The position numbers were made by a program, and so were the translations under genes. A stretch of DNA of 64,000 nucleotides. Origin: Stenotrophomonas panacihumi (GTDB taxonomy: Bacteria; Pseudomonadota; Gammaproteobacteria; Xanthomonadales; Xanthomonadaceae). Location of the stretch: positions 1 through 64,000 of the forward strand of contig NZ_LLXU01000098.1 of the NCBI RefSeq assembly GCF_001431645.1. The letters are read 5' to 3'. Below the pieces are notes generated by a model, which worked only from the letters and a program-made list of their open reading frames with translations, was not told the origin of the DNA and made no database searches. Of this stretch, positions 30,444 to 40,174 are shown in pieces. Positions within the stretch are counted from its first letter, which is position 1. Each line of letters starts with the position of its first letter.

Positions 30444-31298
30444 TCATTGCTTCACGAACTTCAGCGTCATGCGGTCGCTTTCGCCGATGGCCTGGTACTT
30501 CGCATCGTCGGCGGCGTCGTGCTTGTTGGTCGGCGGCAGCGTCCACACGCCGCCCGGGTAGTCCTTGGTGTCGCGCGGGTTGGCGTTGAGATCGCTCTTG
30601 GCGGCGAGCTTGAAGCCGGCCGCTTCGGCCATCGCGATGACCTGCTGCTGGCCGACGTAGCCGCTCTTGTCGTCCGCCGGCACGTCGGCCTTGGCGCGAT
30701 GCTCCACCACGCCCAGCACGCCACCCGGCTTGAGCACCGCGTGGAAGGCCTTGAACATGCCTTCGGCCTGCCCGGCGCTGCGCCAGTTGTGCACGTTGCG
30801 GAAGGTCAGCACCAGGTCGGCCGAGTTGGCCGGGCCGAGCACCGGCGCGTTGGGGTCGTAGCCGACGATGCTGGCCTTGGCGTACTGCGCCGGCGCGGCA
30901 TCGAACTTCTTCTGCAGGCCATCGCGCTGGCGCTGCTGGTAATCGCGGCTGCCGCCTTCCTTGACCTTCATCGGGTCGACCACCGCGGCGATGTAATGGC
31001 CCTTGGCCTGCAGGTACGGCGCGAGGATCTCCGAATACCAGCCGCCACCGGGCGTGATCTCGATCACCGTCTGTTCCGGGCGAATGCCGAAGAAGGCCAG
31101 CGTCTGGCCCGGATGGCGATAGACATCACGCTTGGCGTTGGCCGCATCGCGCCAGCTGCCGCTGATGGCGGCCTGCAGGCCGGCATCGGGCGCAGGCAGG
31201 GTGGCGGCGTCGGCGGGCTTGAACGCCTGCGCGGCGGGCAGCGCCGCGGCGAGTGCGACGGCGAGCACACCAATGGTCATGAGCTTATGAGCGGACAT
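30444..31298 (-). CDS. Exported class I methyltransferase-like protein
   Basis: A 284-residue protein with a signal peptide (MSAHKLMTIGVLAVALAAALPAAQA). The mature part has an SAM-binding-like motif, VIEITPGGGWYSEILAPYL, then LVLTFRNVHNW and FKAFHAVLKPGGVLGVVEHRA. Periplasmic methyltransferase-like proteins of this kind are common in Xanthomonads, but their reaction is unknown, and a cytoplasmic cofactor in the periplasm is puzzling. ATG at 31298 is preceded by GGGAGG. It stands alone. Confidence 0.85.
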   Translation of the reverse strand: MSAHKLMTIGVLAVALAAALPAAQAFKPADAATLPAPDAGLQAAISGSWRDAANAKRDVYRHPGQTLAFFGIRPEQTVIEITPGGGWYSEILAPYLQAKGHYIAAVVDPMKVKEGGSRDYQQRQRDGLQKKFDAAPAQYAKASIVGYDPNAPVLGPANSADLVLTFRNVHNWRSAGQAEGMFKAFHAVLKPGGVLGVVEHRAKADVPADDKSGYVGQQQVIAMAEAAGFKLAAKSDLNANPRDTKDYPGGVWTLPPTNKHDAADDAKYQAIGESDRMTLKFVKQ

Positions 31299-31458
31299 GC
31301 GGATGGACCTCCCGGGGCAAAGTGGGCCGAGCCTAGCACGCGCCCCGCGACAGCCCGCCGCGGCGTCTTTGCGTTTTCGCAACGCTGCATGCATGCGCAT
31401 GTCACACCTTGGCCGCGCACGGGCGTCTATGCTCTGGGGCCCGATCTGTCGTGGAGCC

Positions 31459-32427
31459 ATGCCCATGTCCTCCCCACGTCCCCTCGGCCGCTCCGGCCTG
31501 CAGGTCCAGCCGATCGCCTTCGGCGGCAACGTGTTTGGCTGGAGTGCCGACGAGCGCGCCACCTTCGCGCTGCTCGATGCGTTCGTCGAAGCCGGCTTCA
31601 ACCTGGTCGATACGGCCGATGCGTATTCGGCCTGGGTGCCGGGCAACCAGGGCGGTGAATCGGAAACGCTGATCGGCCGCTGGTTCAAGCACAGCGGCAA
31701 GCGCGACAAGGTGTTGATCGCCACCAAGGTGGCCAAGTGGAAGGAACGCCCGGGGCTGTCGCCGGAGAACATCGCCGCCGCCGCGGAAGATTCGCTGCGC
31801 CGCCTGCAGACCGACGTGATCGACCTGTACCAGGCGCACGAAGACGATGAGTCCACGCCGCTGGAAGCGACGCTGGCCGCGTTCGGCCGGTTGATCGAGC
31901 AGGGCAAGGTGCGCGCGATCGGTGCGTCGAACTACAGCGCCGCGCGCCTGCGCGACGCGCTGGCGGTGTCCACGCAGTACAACCTGCCGCGCTACGAGAC
32001 GCTGCAGCCGGAGTACAACCTTTACGACCGCGCGGGTTATGAAAGCGAACTGGCGCCGGTGGTGGCCGAGCATGGGCTGGGCGTGATCGGCTATTACTCG
32101 CTGGCCAGCGGTTTCCTCACCGGCAAGTACCGCACGCCGGCCGATGCGGCCAAGAGCAGCGCGCGCGGGCAAGCGGTGGTGAAGCAGTACCTCAATGCAC
32201 GCGGGCTGCGCATCCTGGCGGCACTCGACGACATCGCCGCCAAGCATTCGGCCACGCCCGCGCAGGTGTCGCTGGCGTGGTTGATCGCCCAGCCGAACAT
32301 CGCCGCACCCATTGCCAGCGCGACGACGGTCGAGCAGCTGCACGACCTGCTCGCGGCGGCGCGGTTGACGCTGTCGAAGGACGAACTGGCGCAGCTCGAC
32401 GGCGCCAGCGCCGAGGATGCGGGCTGA
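31459..32427 (+). CDS. Aldo/keto reductase
   Basis: A 322-residue AKR of the YajO/Tas-like group. RPLGRSGLQVQPIAFGGNVFG is the N-terminal strand; the catalytic tetrad Asp, Tyr, Lys and His is in VDTADAYS, ATKVAKW and YQAHEDD. IGASNYSAARL and PIASATTVEQL bind NADPH. ATG 31459 follows GTGGAG; a second ATG two codons on is possible. Substrate not predictable. It converges on a LysR gene 16 bases away. Confidence 0.9.
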   Translation: MPMSSPRPLGRSGLQVQPIAFGGNVFGWSADERATFALLDAFVEAGFNLVDTADAYSAWVPGNQGGESETLIGRWFKHSGKRDKVLIATKVAKWKERPGLSPENIAAAAEDSLRRLQTDVIDLYQAHEDDESTPLEATLAAFGRLIEQGKVRAIGASNYSAARLRDALAVSTQYNLPRYETLQPEYNLYDRAGYESELAPVVAEHGLGVIGYYSLASGFLTGKYRTPADAAKSSARGQAVVKQYLNARGLRILAALDDIAAKHSATPAQVSLAWLIAQPNIAAPIASATTVEQLHDLLAAARLTLSKDELAQLDGASAEDAG

Positions 32428-32443
32428 GCGCTGCGCGGTTCGA

Positions 32444-33349
32444 TCAATCCTCGAACGGCCGCTCGCCCAACGCTTCCACCAGGTAATCCAGGAACGAGGT
32501 GATCCGCGCCGACACCGCCGTGTTGCGGTAGTACACGGCGTTGATCGGCTGGCGCATGTCGAGCGTCTGTTCGGCCAGCACCTGCACGAGCTGTCCGTTC
32601 GCGCGATCGGTGGCGGTCATGAAATCCGACAGGCAGGTGATGCCGGTGCCGGCGCGCGCGAGGTGCAACAGCGTCTCACCGCTCGCCGCGGCCACCTGCG
32701 GCTCCACTTCGACTGGCTCGCCGCCGGCATCGGCCAGCGGCCATCGCTTCAACGATTCCGGCTGCCGGAAGCCGATCAGCGTGTGTTCGCGCAACAGGGC
32801 CGCCACGTCCGCGGGCGTGCCGTGGCGGGCGAGATAGTCCGTGCTGGCCAGCACGCGCAGGCGGCTGCGGCCGATCGGCCGGGCGTGCAGCGAGGAATCG
32901 CCCAGCGGCCCGATGCGGAACGCCAGGTCGGTGCGCCGCTCGACGAGATCGATGTTGCGCTCGTTGCCGTTGAGCTCGAGCGTCACCTCCGGGTAGCGCG
33001 CGCGATAGCCCGGCACTCTGGGCACGATGACGTGCAGCAGGAAGGAGGTCGCCGCATCCACCCGCAACCGCCCCGCCGGCCGCTCGCGCCGCGCGGCCAT
33101 CTGTTCCTCGGCCGTTTCCACCGCCGAAACGATCGCCCGGGCCTGTGCGAGGAACGCCTCGCCCTCCTCGGTCAGGCGCAGGCGGCGGGTGGTGCGGGTC
33201 AGCAGGGTGACCCCGAGCTTCTCCTCGAGCCGCGCCAGCGCGCGGCTCACCGCCGAGACCGTCTGCTGCAGGGCTTCGGCGGCGGCCGTGATCGAGCCGC
33301 TGTCGATCACGGCGAGGAACGCCTGCATCTCATCCAGGGTGGTCTTCAT
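32444..33349 (-). CDS. LysR-family transcriptional regulator
   Basis: A 301-residue LysR regulator (MKTTLDEMQAFLAVIDSGSITAAAEALQQTVSAVSRALARLEEKLG, then a CrgA-like effector domain with RERPAGRLRVDAATSFLLHVIVP). It is divergent from an AraJ-like exporter with 108 bases between, a layout that usually means the LysR controls the exporter. Effector unknown. Confidence 0.92.
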   Translation of the reverse strand: MKTTLDEMQAFLAVIDSGSITAAAEALQQTVSAVSRALARLEEKLGVTLLTRTTRRLRLTEEGEAFLAQARAIVSAVETAEEQMAARRERPAGRLRVDAATSFLLHVIVPRVPGYRARYPEVTLELNGNERNIDLVERRTDLAFRIGPLGDSSLHARPIGRSRLRVLASTDYLARHGTPADVAALLREHTLIGFRQPESLKRWPLADAGGEPVEVEPQVAAASGETLLHLARAGTGITCLSDFMTATDRANGQLVQVLAEQTLDMRQPINAVYYRNTAVSARITSFLDYLVEALGERPFED

Positions 33350-33359
33350 CGGCCGATTA

Positions 33360-33409
33360 TTGCGCGAAGGGAAAGAGTATTTCGACGATAACCGTCTTTT
33401 TGCGCAAAA
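33360..33409. promoter_or_regulatory. TTGCGC repeat elements between LysR and MFS genes
   Basis: TTTTGCGCAAAA (33398-33409) is a perfect palindrome, and a related TTGCGCGAA lies at 33360-33368. Both are inside the divergent promoter region, so they are candidate LysR binding sites. Confidence 0.4.
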
Positions 33410-33457
33410 GTCTCCCAGGCAGACTGCCGCCTTCCTTTTTCATGGAGCCACGCGCCC

Positions 33458-34672
33458 ATGTCCCGCGGCATTCCCCTCGCCCTGCTAGCCCTGACCCTCG
33501 GCGCCTTCGCCATCGGCACGACGGAGTTCGTGATCGTCGGCCTCATCCCCACCATCGCCACCGACCTGGGCGTGAGCCTGCCGTCGGCCGGCCTGCTGGT
33601 CAGCCTGTACGCGCTCGGCGTGGCCATCGGCGCGCCGGTGCTCACCGCGGTCACCGGGCGCGTGCCGCGCAAGGCGCTGCTGATCGGCCTGATGGCGCTG
33701 TTCACCGTGGGCAACCTGGTGGCGTGGATGGCGCGGGGCTACGGCTCGCTGATCGTGGCGCGCGTGCTCACCGGCCTGGCCCACGGCGTGTTCTTCTCCA
33801 TCGGCTCGATCATCGCGACTTCCGTGGTGCCGAAGGAAAAGGCGGCCAGCGCGATCGCCATCATGTTCACCGGACTCACCGTGGCGCTGGTCACCGGCGT
33901 GCCGCTGGGCACCTTCATCGGCCAGCACCTGGGCTGGCGCGCCACGTTCCTGGCCGTGGCCGGGCTGGGCGTGGTTGCCCTGCTGGGCAGCGCGCTGTTC
34001 GTGCCGCGCGACGTGCACCACAGCGAACCGGCGACGTTCGGCCAGCAGCTTGGCGTGCTCGCCCAGCCGCGCCTGCTGCTGGTGTACGCGATGACCGCGC
34101 TCGGCTATGGCGGCACGTTCCTGGCCTTCACCTTCCTGGCGCCGATCCTGCAGGAAGTCAGCGGCTGGTCCGCCGATGCCGTGAGCGCGGTGCTGCTGGT
34201 CTACGGCGTGTCGGTGGCGATCGGCAACCTGTGGGGCGGCCGGCTCGCCGACCGCCTCGGCCCGGTGCCGGCCCTGAAGCGGGTGTTCGCGCTGCTGGCG
34301 CTCGTGCTGCTGGTGCTCACCTTCACGATGCAGCATCACTGGTTGGTGCTGGCCACGGTGATGGCGTGGGGCGCGGTGGCGTTCGGCAACGTGCCGGGCC
34401 TGCAGGTCTACGTGGTGAAGCAGGCGCAGCGTTTCGCGCCGCGCGCCACCGACGTGGCCTCGGGGCTGAACATCGCCGCGTTCAATCTCGGCATCGCGCT
34501 GGGGTCGTCGGCGGGCGGGCTGGTGGTCGAACACCTGGGCCTGCGGCATACCCCGTGGATCGGTGCGCTGGTGGTGCTGGGCGCGCTCGGCCTGACCGCG
34601 CTGAGCGGCCGGCTGGATCGCCGCGACGGCGTCGGCGAGCGCGCCGAGGGCGTGGCCGTCACCGCGCATTGA
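33458..34672 (+). CDS. MFS transporter, AraJ/YdhP-like exporter
   Basis: A 404-residue, 12-helix DHA1-type exporter. [36 protein letters not shown] is diagnostic of the arabinose-efflux/YdhP/NepI group, and [33 protein letters not shown] is the family mid-region. Substrates in the group include purine ribonucleosides and drugs; none can be assigned here. Regulated in all likelihood by the divergent LysR. Confidence 0.92.
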   Translation: MSRGIPLALLALTLGAFAIGTTEFVIVGLIPTIATDLGVSLPSAGLLVSLYALGVAIGAPVLTAVTGRVPRKALLIGLMALFTVGNLVAWMARGYGSLIVARVLTGLAHGVFFSIGSIIATSVVPKEKAASAIAIMFTGLTVALVTGVPLGTFIGQHLGWRATFLAVAGLGVVALLGSALFVPRDVHHSEPATFGQQLGVLAQPRLLLVYAMTALGYGGTFLAFTFLAPILQEVSGWSADAVSAVLLVYGVSVAIGNLWGGRLADRLGPVPALKRVFALLALVLLVLTFTMQHHWLVLATVMAWGAVAFGNVPGLQVYVVKQAQRFAPRATDVASGLNIAAFNLGIALGSSAGGLVVEHLGLRHTPWIGALVVLGALGLTALSGRLDRRDGVGERAEGVAVTAH

Positions 34673-34760
34673 AGACGTTGCAACGCTGAATCCCGCGCCG
34701 CGCGCACGCCGCCGGCGCAGCCCTCCCCTACCCTGTCCGCTTCCTCCAAGGAGTTTCCCC

Positions 34761-35564
34761 ATGACCGTCCCCGCCTTCGGCCTCGGCACGTTCCGCCTCA
34801 AGGGCCAGACCGTCATCGATTCGGTGCGCGACGCACTCGACGTCGGCTACCGCGCCATCGACACCGCGCAGATCTACGACAACGAGGCCGAGGTCGGCCA
34901 GGCCATCGCCGAATCCGGCGTGCCGCGCGACGACCTCTATCTCACCACCAAGATCTGGATCAGCCAGTTCCGCCGCGACGCGCTGGTGCCCAGCCTCAAG
35001 GAAAGCCTGCGCAAGCTGCGCACCGACCGCGTCGACCTGACGCTGATCCACTGGCCCTCGCCGAACGACGAAGTGCCGATGGCCGAGTACCTCGGCGCGC
35101 TGGCCGACGCCAAGGCGCAGGGGCTGACGCGCGAGATCGGCGTGTCCAACTTCACCATCGACCTGACCCGCCAGGCCATCGAACTGCTCGGCGCCGAGGC
35201 CATCGCCACCAACCAGGTCGAGATCAGCCCCTACCTGCAGAACCGCAAGCTCACCGGCTACCTGCGCGAGCAGGGCATCCATGCGACCTCGTACATGACG
35301 CTGGCGTATGGCGAAGTGCTCAAGGACCCGGTGATCGCCGCGATCGCGCAGCGCCACGGCGCCACGCCGGCGCAGGTCGCGCTGGCCTGGGCGCTGCAGC
35401 TGGGCTATTCGGTGATCCCGTCCTCGACGAAGCGCGCGAACCTGGAGAGCAACCTGCAGGCCGCGACGCTGCAGCTCGATGACGCCGACATGGCGCAGAT
35501 CGCCGCGCTCGATCGTGGACACCGGTTGGCCAACCCGCAGGGCATCGCGCCGGCCTGGGACTGA
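34761..35564 (+). CDS. dkgB: Aldo/keto reductase, 2,5-diketogluconate reductase DkgB-like
   Basis: A 267-residue AKR5-type enzyme. The N-terminus [39 protein letters not shown] carries catalytic Asp and Tyr, TKIW the Lys and LIHWPSPN the His. GVSNFTIDL and [15 protein letters not shown] bind NADPH. Length and start match DkgB. In vivo it probably reduces methylglyoxal or other aldehydes. Same strand as the MFS gene but after an 88-base gap. Confidence 0.93.
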   Translation: MTVPAFGLGTFRLKGQTVIDSVRDALDVGYRAIDTAQIYDNEAEVGQAIAESGVPRDDLYLTTKIWISQFRRDALVPSLKESLRKLRTDRVDLTLIHWPSPNDEVPMAEYLGALADAKAQGLTREIGVSNFTIDLTRQAIELLGAEAIATNQVEISPYLQNRKLTGYLREQGIHATSYMTLAYGEVLKDPVIAAIAQRHGATPAQVALAWALQLGYSVIPSSTKRANLESNLQAATLQLDDADMAQIAALDRGHRLANPQGIAPAWD

Positions 35565-35658
35565 ATGCGCGCATGCGCAAAACGAGCACTGGCGGCCCGC
35601 GAAACGGGCTGCTAGGGTGCGTTGCAAGGGGGGTGGTTCTCGCAACGGAGTCCTGCCC

Positions 35659-35985
35659 ATGCAACGCACCACGCTGCAGTCCTCATCGCGCACACCCGAA
35701 CCGGGCGCCATCGCCTGTGCCTTCATCGACGTGGAAGGCGAGCTGGCGTACTGGCGCCAGTGCCACGCGCTCGGCCACCTCGGCCCGCATGCCTTCGACG
35801 CGTATGCCGCGCTGCTCAAGCTCGGCTTCGACATCTATCTCGGCCATCCGCGTGCGCGCGAAGCGCATCTGTACGAAGTGCTGCACGACGCCTACCAGCG
35901 GCAGGTCGATCCGCCGCCGCTCAGCTGGGATGAAACGCGCTGGCTGGTGCGTCGCGCCTGGCAGCGGATGAGTTACAGCAGCTGA
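35659..35985 (+). CDS. Hypothetical protein
   Basis: A 108-residue soluble protein. After a polar N-terminus, the body reads FIDVEGELAYWRQCHALGHLGPHAFDAYAALLKLGFDIYLGHPRAREAHLYEVL, with a conserved look (aromatic and histidine rich) but no family recognised. ATG 35659 was chosen; the frame is open upstream into the end of dkgB. It converges on another hypothetical gene eight bases away. Confidence 0.65.
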   Translation: MQRTTLQSSSRTPEPGAIACAFIDVEGELAYWRQCHALGHLGPHAFDAYAALLKLGFDIYLGHPRAREAHLYEVLHDAYQRQVDPPPLSWDETRWLVRRAWQRMSYSS

Positions 35986-35992
35986 TGCCGGC

Positions 35993-36391
35993 TCATTCGC
36001 CCGGCGATCTCACCACCAGCCGGTGCTTGCCGGCCAACGCGAGCATGCCCTGCAGGGTGGCGCTGATCAGCGCGGCATAACGCAGGCGCCAGAACTGCGC
36101 GCGGTCGGCGATGTCGCCGGTGCCATCGAGGGCATCGAGCACGGCGGGGAGGCGGCGGTCGGCGAAGGCGGAGCGGTCCATGTACGGGCGCGAAGGCTCG
36201 ATCACATCCACCGGCGCGCGCCAGGCGTCGGCCACCGTTTCGGCGATGCCGGCCACGCAGGAAAGCTGGTGCATGCCCGCCTGGGTTTCATGCAGCATCT
36301 CGCGGCATGCCCAGTCCCACAGCGCGGCCTTGTCGGCCTCCGCCAAGGGTTCGAGGGCTACTTCCACCTGTTGTACGCGGTCGTCGAACAT
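35993..36391 (-). CDS. Hypothetical protein
   Basis: A 132-residue protein of probable helical fold (VALEPLAEADKAALWDWACREMLHETQAGMHQLSCVAGIAETVADAW). No signal peptide or known motif. It is divergent from the DUF2884 gene with 163 bases between; that gap shows only a GC-rich stretch without clear promoter elements. Function unknown. Confidence 0.65.
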   Translation of the reverse strand: MFDDRVQQVEVALEPLAEADKAALWDWACREMLHETQAGMHQLSCVAGIAETVADAWRAPVDVIEPSRPYMDRSAFADRRLPAVLDALDGTGDIADRAQFWRLRYAALISATLQGMLALAGKHRLVVRSPGE

Positions 36392-36554
36392 CGTGCCGTC
36401 CTGCCATGCTGCTTTGCAGCATCATGCGCCCGAAAAAGTGAGCGCTGGGTGACGCCGCGGCCCGCGGGGTGAATGCGGTCATCCTGACTTCCCTCACATG
36501 CGCCCGTGCCGGGCCGGGCGGAAGCTGCGCGCATATCCCCGAGAGACCACGGAC

Positions 36555-37352
36555 ATGAAGCGCCAGCGACTGCCTTGGTTGACCCTGATCCTGCTGAGCC
36601 TGGCCGGCGTGGCCAGCGCCGATGCGCCGCACCCGCGGCTGTCCTCGCAGCAGTGCCAGTTCACCACGAACTACGACCTGCGCATCGCCGACGACGGCGT
36701 GTGGCTGGAACGGGAGACCGGCGCGCCGCGCGAGGTCCACATCCACGATGGCGCCATCGCCATCGACCAGCGCACGCAGGACATCAGCGCCGACGACGCG
36801 CGGCGGCTGCGGCGCATGGAAGCCATGACCCGCGACCTCGTGCCGGCGGTGGCCAACATCGCGCGCGAGGCGGTGGACATCGCCTTCGACGCGCTGGGCG
36901 GCGTGGTCCAGATCATGACCGACAGCAAGGCCAAGGCGCGCGACGTGGAGCGCGTGCGCAAGCAGGCGATGGCGCAGATCGACGCCTCGCTGGGCAAGGG
37001 GCGCTGGGACCAGAAGCAGTTCGACGAGACCTTCGAAGCCAACGTGGAGCGCGCCGCCGAGGACATGGCCGGCACGCTCACCCGCAGCGTGCTGTGGGCC
37101 GCGTTTACCGGCCGTGCCAGCGAGATCGAACGCCGCGCCGATGCGATGGAGAAGGACCTCGACGCGCGCATGGAAGTGCGCAGCCGCAAGCTCGAGGCAC
37201 AGGCACAGTCCCTGTGCGACCAGGTCACCGCGCTGCACGACGTGCAGCAGCAGCTGGATCTGCGCTACCAGGGCCAGCCGCTGCAGCTGCTGGTGCCCAA
37301 GCCGGCCGACGACAAGGACGACGGCGCGCGGGTCGCCGCCAATCCCAAATAG
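36555..37352 (+). CDS. YggN-like DUF2884 periplasmic protein
   Basis: A 265-residue exported protein. The signal peptide is MKRQRLPWLTLILLSLAGVASA. The mature part starts with a strand-rich segment (CQFTTNYDLRIADDGVWLERETGAPREVHIHDGAIAID) and then long helices, the layout of DUF2884/YggN. Function unknown. Met at 36555 gives the signal peptide at the N-terminus; the frame opens 19 codons earlier. It converges on a LysR gene three bases away. Confidence 0.85.
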   Translation: MKRQRLPWLTLILLSLAGVASADAPHPRLSSQQCQFTTNYDLRIADDGVWLERETGAPREVHIHDGAIAIDQRTQDISADDARRLRRMEAMTRDLVPAVANIAREAVDIAFDALGGVVQIMTDSKAKARDVERVRKQAMAQIDASLGKGRWDQKQFDETFEANVERAAEDMAGTLTRSVLWAAFTGRASEIERRADAMEKDLDARMEVRSRKLEAQAQSLCDQVTALHDVQQQLDLRYQGQPLQLLVPKPADDKDDGARVAANPK

Positions 37353-37355
37353 TCG

Positions 37356-38279
37356 CTACCGCAACGCGTAGCGGTCGAAACCGTCCACCAGTCGCTTGGC
37401 CAGCTTGGCGGCATGCAGCTGCTGCAGCCACCATTCCAGCGCGCGACCGCTGTGGTCGCTGCGCCAGCCGAGGTAGAGCGTGTTGGGTTCGCGCGGGTCG
37501 GCCAGGGTCTTCTCGACCAGTTCGCCGCGCTTGAGCAGCGCGGCCACGCGCGCCTGCGGCAGCCAGCCCACGCCCAGGCCGGCGCGCTGCGCTTCGATCT
37601 TCGCGGCCATGCTCGGCACCGCCAGCGTGGGTTGGCCCCCCAATACGCCGTAGACGCGGGCCGACACCTGCCGCGCGGAGTCGGCTGCCACGATCGCACG
37701 ATGCGGGGCGATGTCCTCGCGCCGCAGCGGGCCGGGCTGCTTCGCCAGCGGGTGGGAGGGCGCGACCGCGAATACCCAGCGCAACGTGCCCAGCTCACGC
37801 CAACGCAGGTTCGGGATCGAAGGCGGCTCGTTGGTGGCACCGATCACCAGGTCGGCGCGGCCATCGCGCAGTGCTTCCCAGACGCCGCCCAGCACTTCAT
37901 GCGTGACGCGCAGCGCGACGCCGGACTGCAGGCGATCGAACGCATGCAGCAGCGGCAGCAGCGTTTCGAATTCCAGCAACTCGTCCGTGACGATCCACAA
38001 CCGGTCTTCCCAGCCGCTGGCCACCTGGTGCACGCGCCGGCTCAGGCGGGCGATGTCCTGCGACAGGCGTGCCGCCTCGTCGGCGAGCAAGCGCCCGGCG
38101 GGCGTGAGCTCCAGCCGGTAGCGACGGCGGTCGAACAGCAGGGCATCGAAGCGCGCTTCCAGCTGCCGCGCCGCATGCGAAACGGTTGACGGTGCCTTGC
38201 CCAGCCGGGCGGCTGCACGGGAGAGGCTGCCGGCGTCGCGGATGGCTTCCAGCAAGGCCAGTTCGTCGTTCGACAACAT
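37356..38279 (-). CDS. LysR-family transcriptional regulator
   Basis: A 307-residue LysR protein (MLSNDELALLEAIRDAGSLSRAAARLGKAPSTVSHAARQLEARFDALLFDRRRYRLELT). ATG at 38279 is chosen over an upstream in-frame start. Divergent from an SDR gene, 110 bases apart, with a GTTCGA-N5-TCGAAC dyad directly next to its start codon. It probably controls the SDR gene. Confidence 0.92.
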   Translation of the reverse strand: MLSNDELALLEAIRDAGSLSRAAARLGKAPSTVSHAARQLEARFDALLFDRRRYRLELTPAGRLLADEAARLSQDIARLSRRVHQVASGWEDRLWIVTDELLEFETLLPLLHAFDRLQSGVALRVTHEVLGGVWEALRDGRADLVIGATNEPPSIPNLRWRELGTLRWVFAVAPSHPLAKQPGPLRREDIAPHRAIVAADSARQVSARVYGVLGGQPTLAVPSMAAKIEAQRAGLGVGWLPQARVAALLKRGELVEKTLADPREPNTLYLGWRSDHSGRALEWWLQQLHAAKLAKRLVDGFDRYALR

Positions 38280-38296
38280 GTTCGATCCCTTCGAAC
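38280..38296. promoter_or_regulatory. Dyad GTTCGA-N5-TCGAAC before the LysR gene
   Basis: A perfect 6-bp inverted repeat with five-base spacer, containing a T-N11-A core, abuts the LysR start codon in the divergent LysR/SDR region. Its location suggests autoregulation by the LysR protein. Confidence 0.45.
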
Positions 38297-38389
38297 GGGT
38301 CGTTGCCGGCGATGGTACGGCATGGGCGGGGCGGGGGCGCACGATGCGCTCACGGCAATCGGCCGTCCCCAACAAGAAGCAGGTGTGTC

Positions 38390-39136
38390 ATGCAACGTTT
38401 CGAAGGCAAGACCGCGCTGGTCACCGGCGGCAGCAGTGGCATCGGGCTGGCCGCCGCGCTGGCCTATGCGGAGGAAGGCGCCACGGTGGTCATCACCGGC
38501 CGCTACCAGGCCGCGCTGGAAGCCGCCGCCGCGCGCCATCCGCGATTGATCCCGATCACCAACGCCACCGGCGGCGTGGCCGCCGCGCGCGAACTGGCCC
38601 AGGCGCTGCAGGCACGTGGCCTGCGCCTGGATGCGGTGTTCATCAATGCCGGGCTGGCGCGTTTCGCCGGCCTGCAGGACATCACCGAAGCGCTGTGGGA
38701 CGAGCTGTTCGACGCCAACGTCAAGGGCGCGTTCTTCCAGGTGCAGGCGTTGGCGCCGCTGCTGAACCCGGGGGCGTCGATCGTGCTCAACGGTTCGATC
38801 AACGCGCACATCGGCATGCCGAATACCATCGTGTACGCGGCGAGCAAGGCCGCGCTGGTGTCGCTGGCGCGCACGCTGTCGGCCGAACTGTTGCCGCAGG
38901 GCGCGCGCGTCAACGTGCTCAGCCCGGGGCCGGTGGCCACGCCGCTGTACGGCAAGCTCGGGCTGCAGGGGCAGGCGCTGGACGATGCCGCCGCGCAGAT
39001 CCAGGCGCAGGTGCCGCTGGGCCGCTTCGGTACGCCGGAGGAGATCGCCGCGACGGTGCTGCATCTTTCGGCCAGCGAATCGGCCTTCATCGTCGGCAGC
39101 GAGATCTTCGCCGACGGCGGCATGGCCCAGCTGTAA
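38390..39136 (+). CDS. SDR-family oxidoreductase
   Basis: A 248-residue short-chain dehydrogenase. TGGSSGIGLAAA binds cofactor, with an Arg in ITGRYQ that suggests NADP. FINAGLARF is the NAG motif, and NGSINAHIG...YAASK the active site. It ends with GSEIFADGGMAQL. Substrate unknown. Divergent LysR is the likely regulator, an arrangement common for SDR genes in Xanthomonads. Confidence 0.9.
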   Translation: MQRFEGKTALVTGGSSGIGLAAALAYAEEGATVVITGRYQAALEAAAARHPRLIPITNATGGVAAARELAQALQARGLRLDAVFINAGLARFAGLQDITEALWDELFDANVKGAFFQVQALAPLLNPGASIVLNGSINAHIGMPNTIVYAASKAALVSLARTLSAELLPQGARVNVLSPGPVATPLYGKLGLQGQALDDAAAQIQAQVPLGRFGTPEEIAATVLHLSASESAFIVGSEIFADGGMAQL

Positions 39137-39140
39137 GCGG

Positions 39141-39842
39141 CTAGTCCGCCAGCCAGCGCCGCAGCGCGTCGGTCACCGCCTGCGGCTGCTCCAGCGGGGA
39201 GAGATGGCCGCAGTCGGGCAGTTCGACCTGCCGCGCCTGCGGCATCAAGGCGGCCATTTCGTGATGGAGCGCGGGCGGGGTGATCGCATCCTCGGCGCCC
39301 CACAGCACCAGCGCCGGGCCCTGCCAGGCGCGCAGCACGTCGCTGCCGTCCGGGCGGGCCAGCAGGCTTTGCCGGGCGAAGACCTGCGCGCCCAAGCGCG
39401 CGGTCATGGCGCGGATGTATTCGAGCAGCGCGTGGTCCTGCAGATGCGAGGGCGCCACGTAGCTGCGCATCAGCTTTTCGCCGAAGCCGTGGAAGGTGCC
39501 CGGCATCGCCGCGCCACGCGCCAGCGCCTGGCGCTGGGCGCTGCGGGCGGCGGTATCGGCACGGGTGGAGGTATCGAGCAGGGCCAGGCGTTCGACGCGT
39601 TCCGGCGCCACGCGCAGGATCTGCTGGGCGACATAGCCGCCGAGCGAGAAACCAGCCAGCGCGAAGCGCGGCGGCGCCGCGGCGAGTACGGCGCCGGCCA
39701 CCGCGTCGAGCGTATCGCCGGTCGTCAGGTCGCCGACGTGGCAACGCACTTCGGGGGACAGGGCTTCGATCTGCGCCGCCCACAAGGCCTCGTCGTTGAG
39801 CAGGCCGGGCAACAGCAGCAGGTCGGTGGAGGCGGCGCTCAT
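39141..39842 (-). CDS. Alpha/beta hydrolase
   Basis: A 233-residue alpha/beta-fold hydrolase. LLLLPGLLNDEALW gives the oxyanion strand, AGFSLGGYVAQQIL the nucleophile Ser elbow, VLWGAEDAITPP the Asp and PDCGHLSPLEQP the His. Substrate unknown. Met at 39842 is chosen; the frame opens 31 codons earlier with a proline-rich, unlikely extension. It lies 90 bases downstream of the MerR gene on the same strand. Confidence 0.88.
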   Translation of the reverse strand: MSAASTDLLLLPGLLNDEALWAAQIEALSPEVRCHVGDLTTGDTLDAVAGAVLAAAPPRFALAGFSLGGYVAQQILRVAPERVERLALLDTSTRADTAARSAQRQALARGAAMPGTFHGFGEKLMRSYVAPSHLQDHALLEYIRAMTARLGAQVFARQSLLARPDGSDVLRAWQGPALVLWGAEDAITPPALHHEMAALMPQARQVELPDCGHLSPLEQPQAVTDALRRWLAD

Positions 39843-39931
39843 GCGCCGGGCCGTGCGCGGCAGCGCGCAGGCTTCAGGGGGAGGTGGAGCATGCGGGTGA
39901 TTGTCGCGGCGCCGGTGCACGGCGTCCATGA

Positions 39932-40174
39932 TCAACCCTGGCCGTCATCTCCGGCGGGCGCGGCCTCTGTCCACAGCAGCGCGCGAATCTCGGTGAGCGA
40001 CAGGCCCTGGCGGCGCGCACGGCGAACCCGCAGCAGGCGGGCCAGGTCTTCCTCGCCGTAACGGCGGTGGCCGGTGGGCGTGCGCTGCGAGGGAGGCAAC
40101 AGGCCGAGGGATTCGTAATGGCGGATGCTCTGGGCATTGCAGCCCACCGCGCGAGCCAGCTGGCCGATCTTCAT
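39932..40174 (-). CDS. Short MerR-family transcriptional regulator
   Basis: An 80-residue protein made of little more than the MerR DNA-binding domain: MKIGQLARAVGCNAQSIRHYESLGLLPPSQRTPTGHRRYGEEDLARLLRVRRARRQGLSLTEIRALL. The usual dimerisation helix and effector tail are almost absent, and the single ligand cysteines of metal sensors are missing. Its start codon lies at the end of a perfect 12-bp hairpin and overlaps a nine-codon leader ORF. It may control the adjacent hydrolase gene downstream. Confidence 0.85.
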   Translation of the reverse strand: MKIGQLARAVGCNAQSIRHYESLGLLPPSQRTPTGHRRYGEEDLARLLRVRRARRQGLSLTEIRALLWTEAAPAGDDGQG

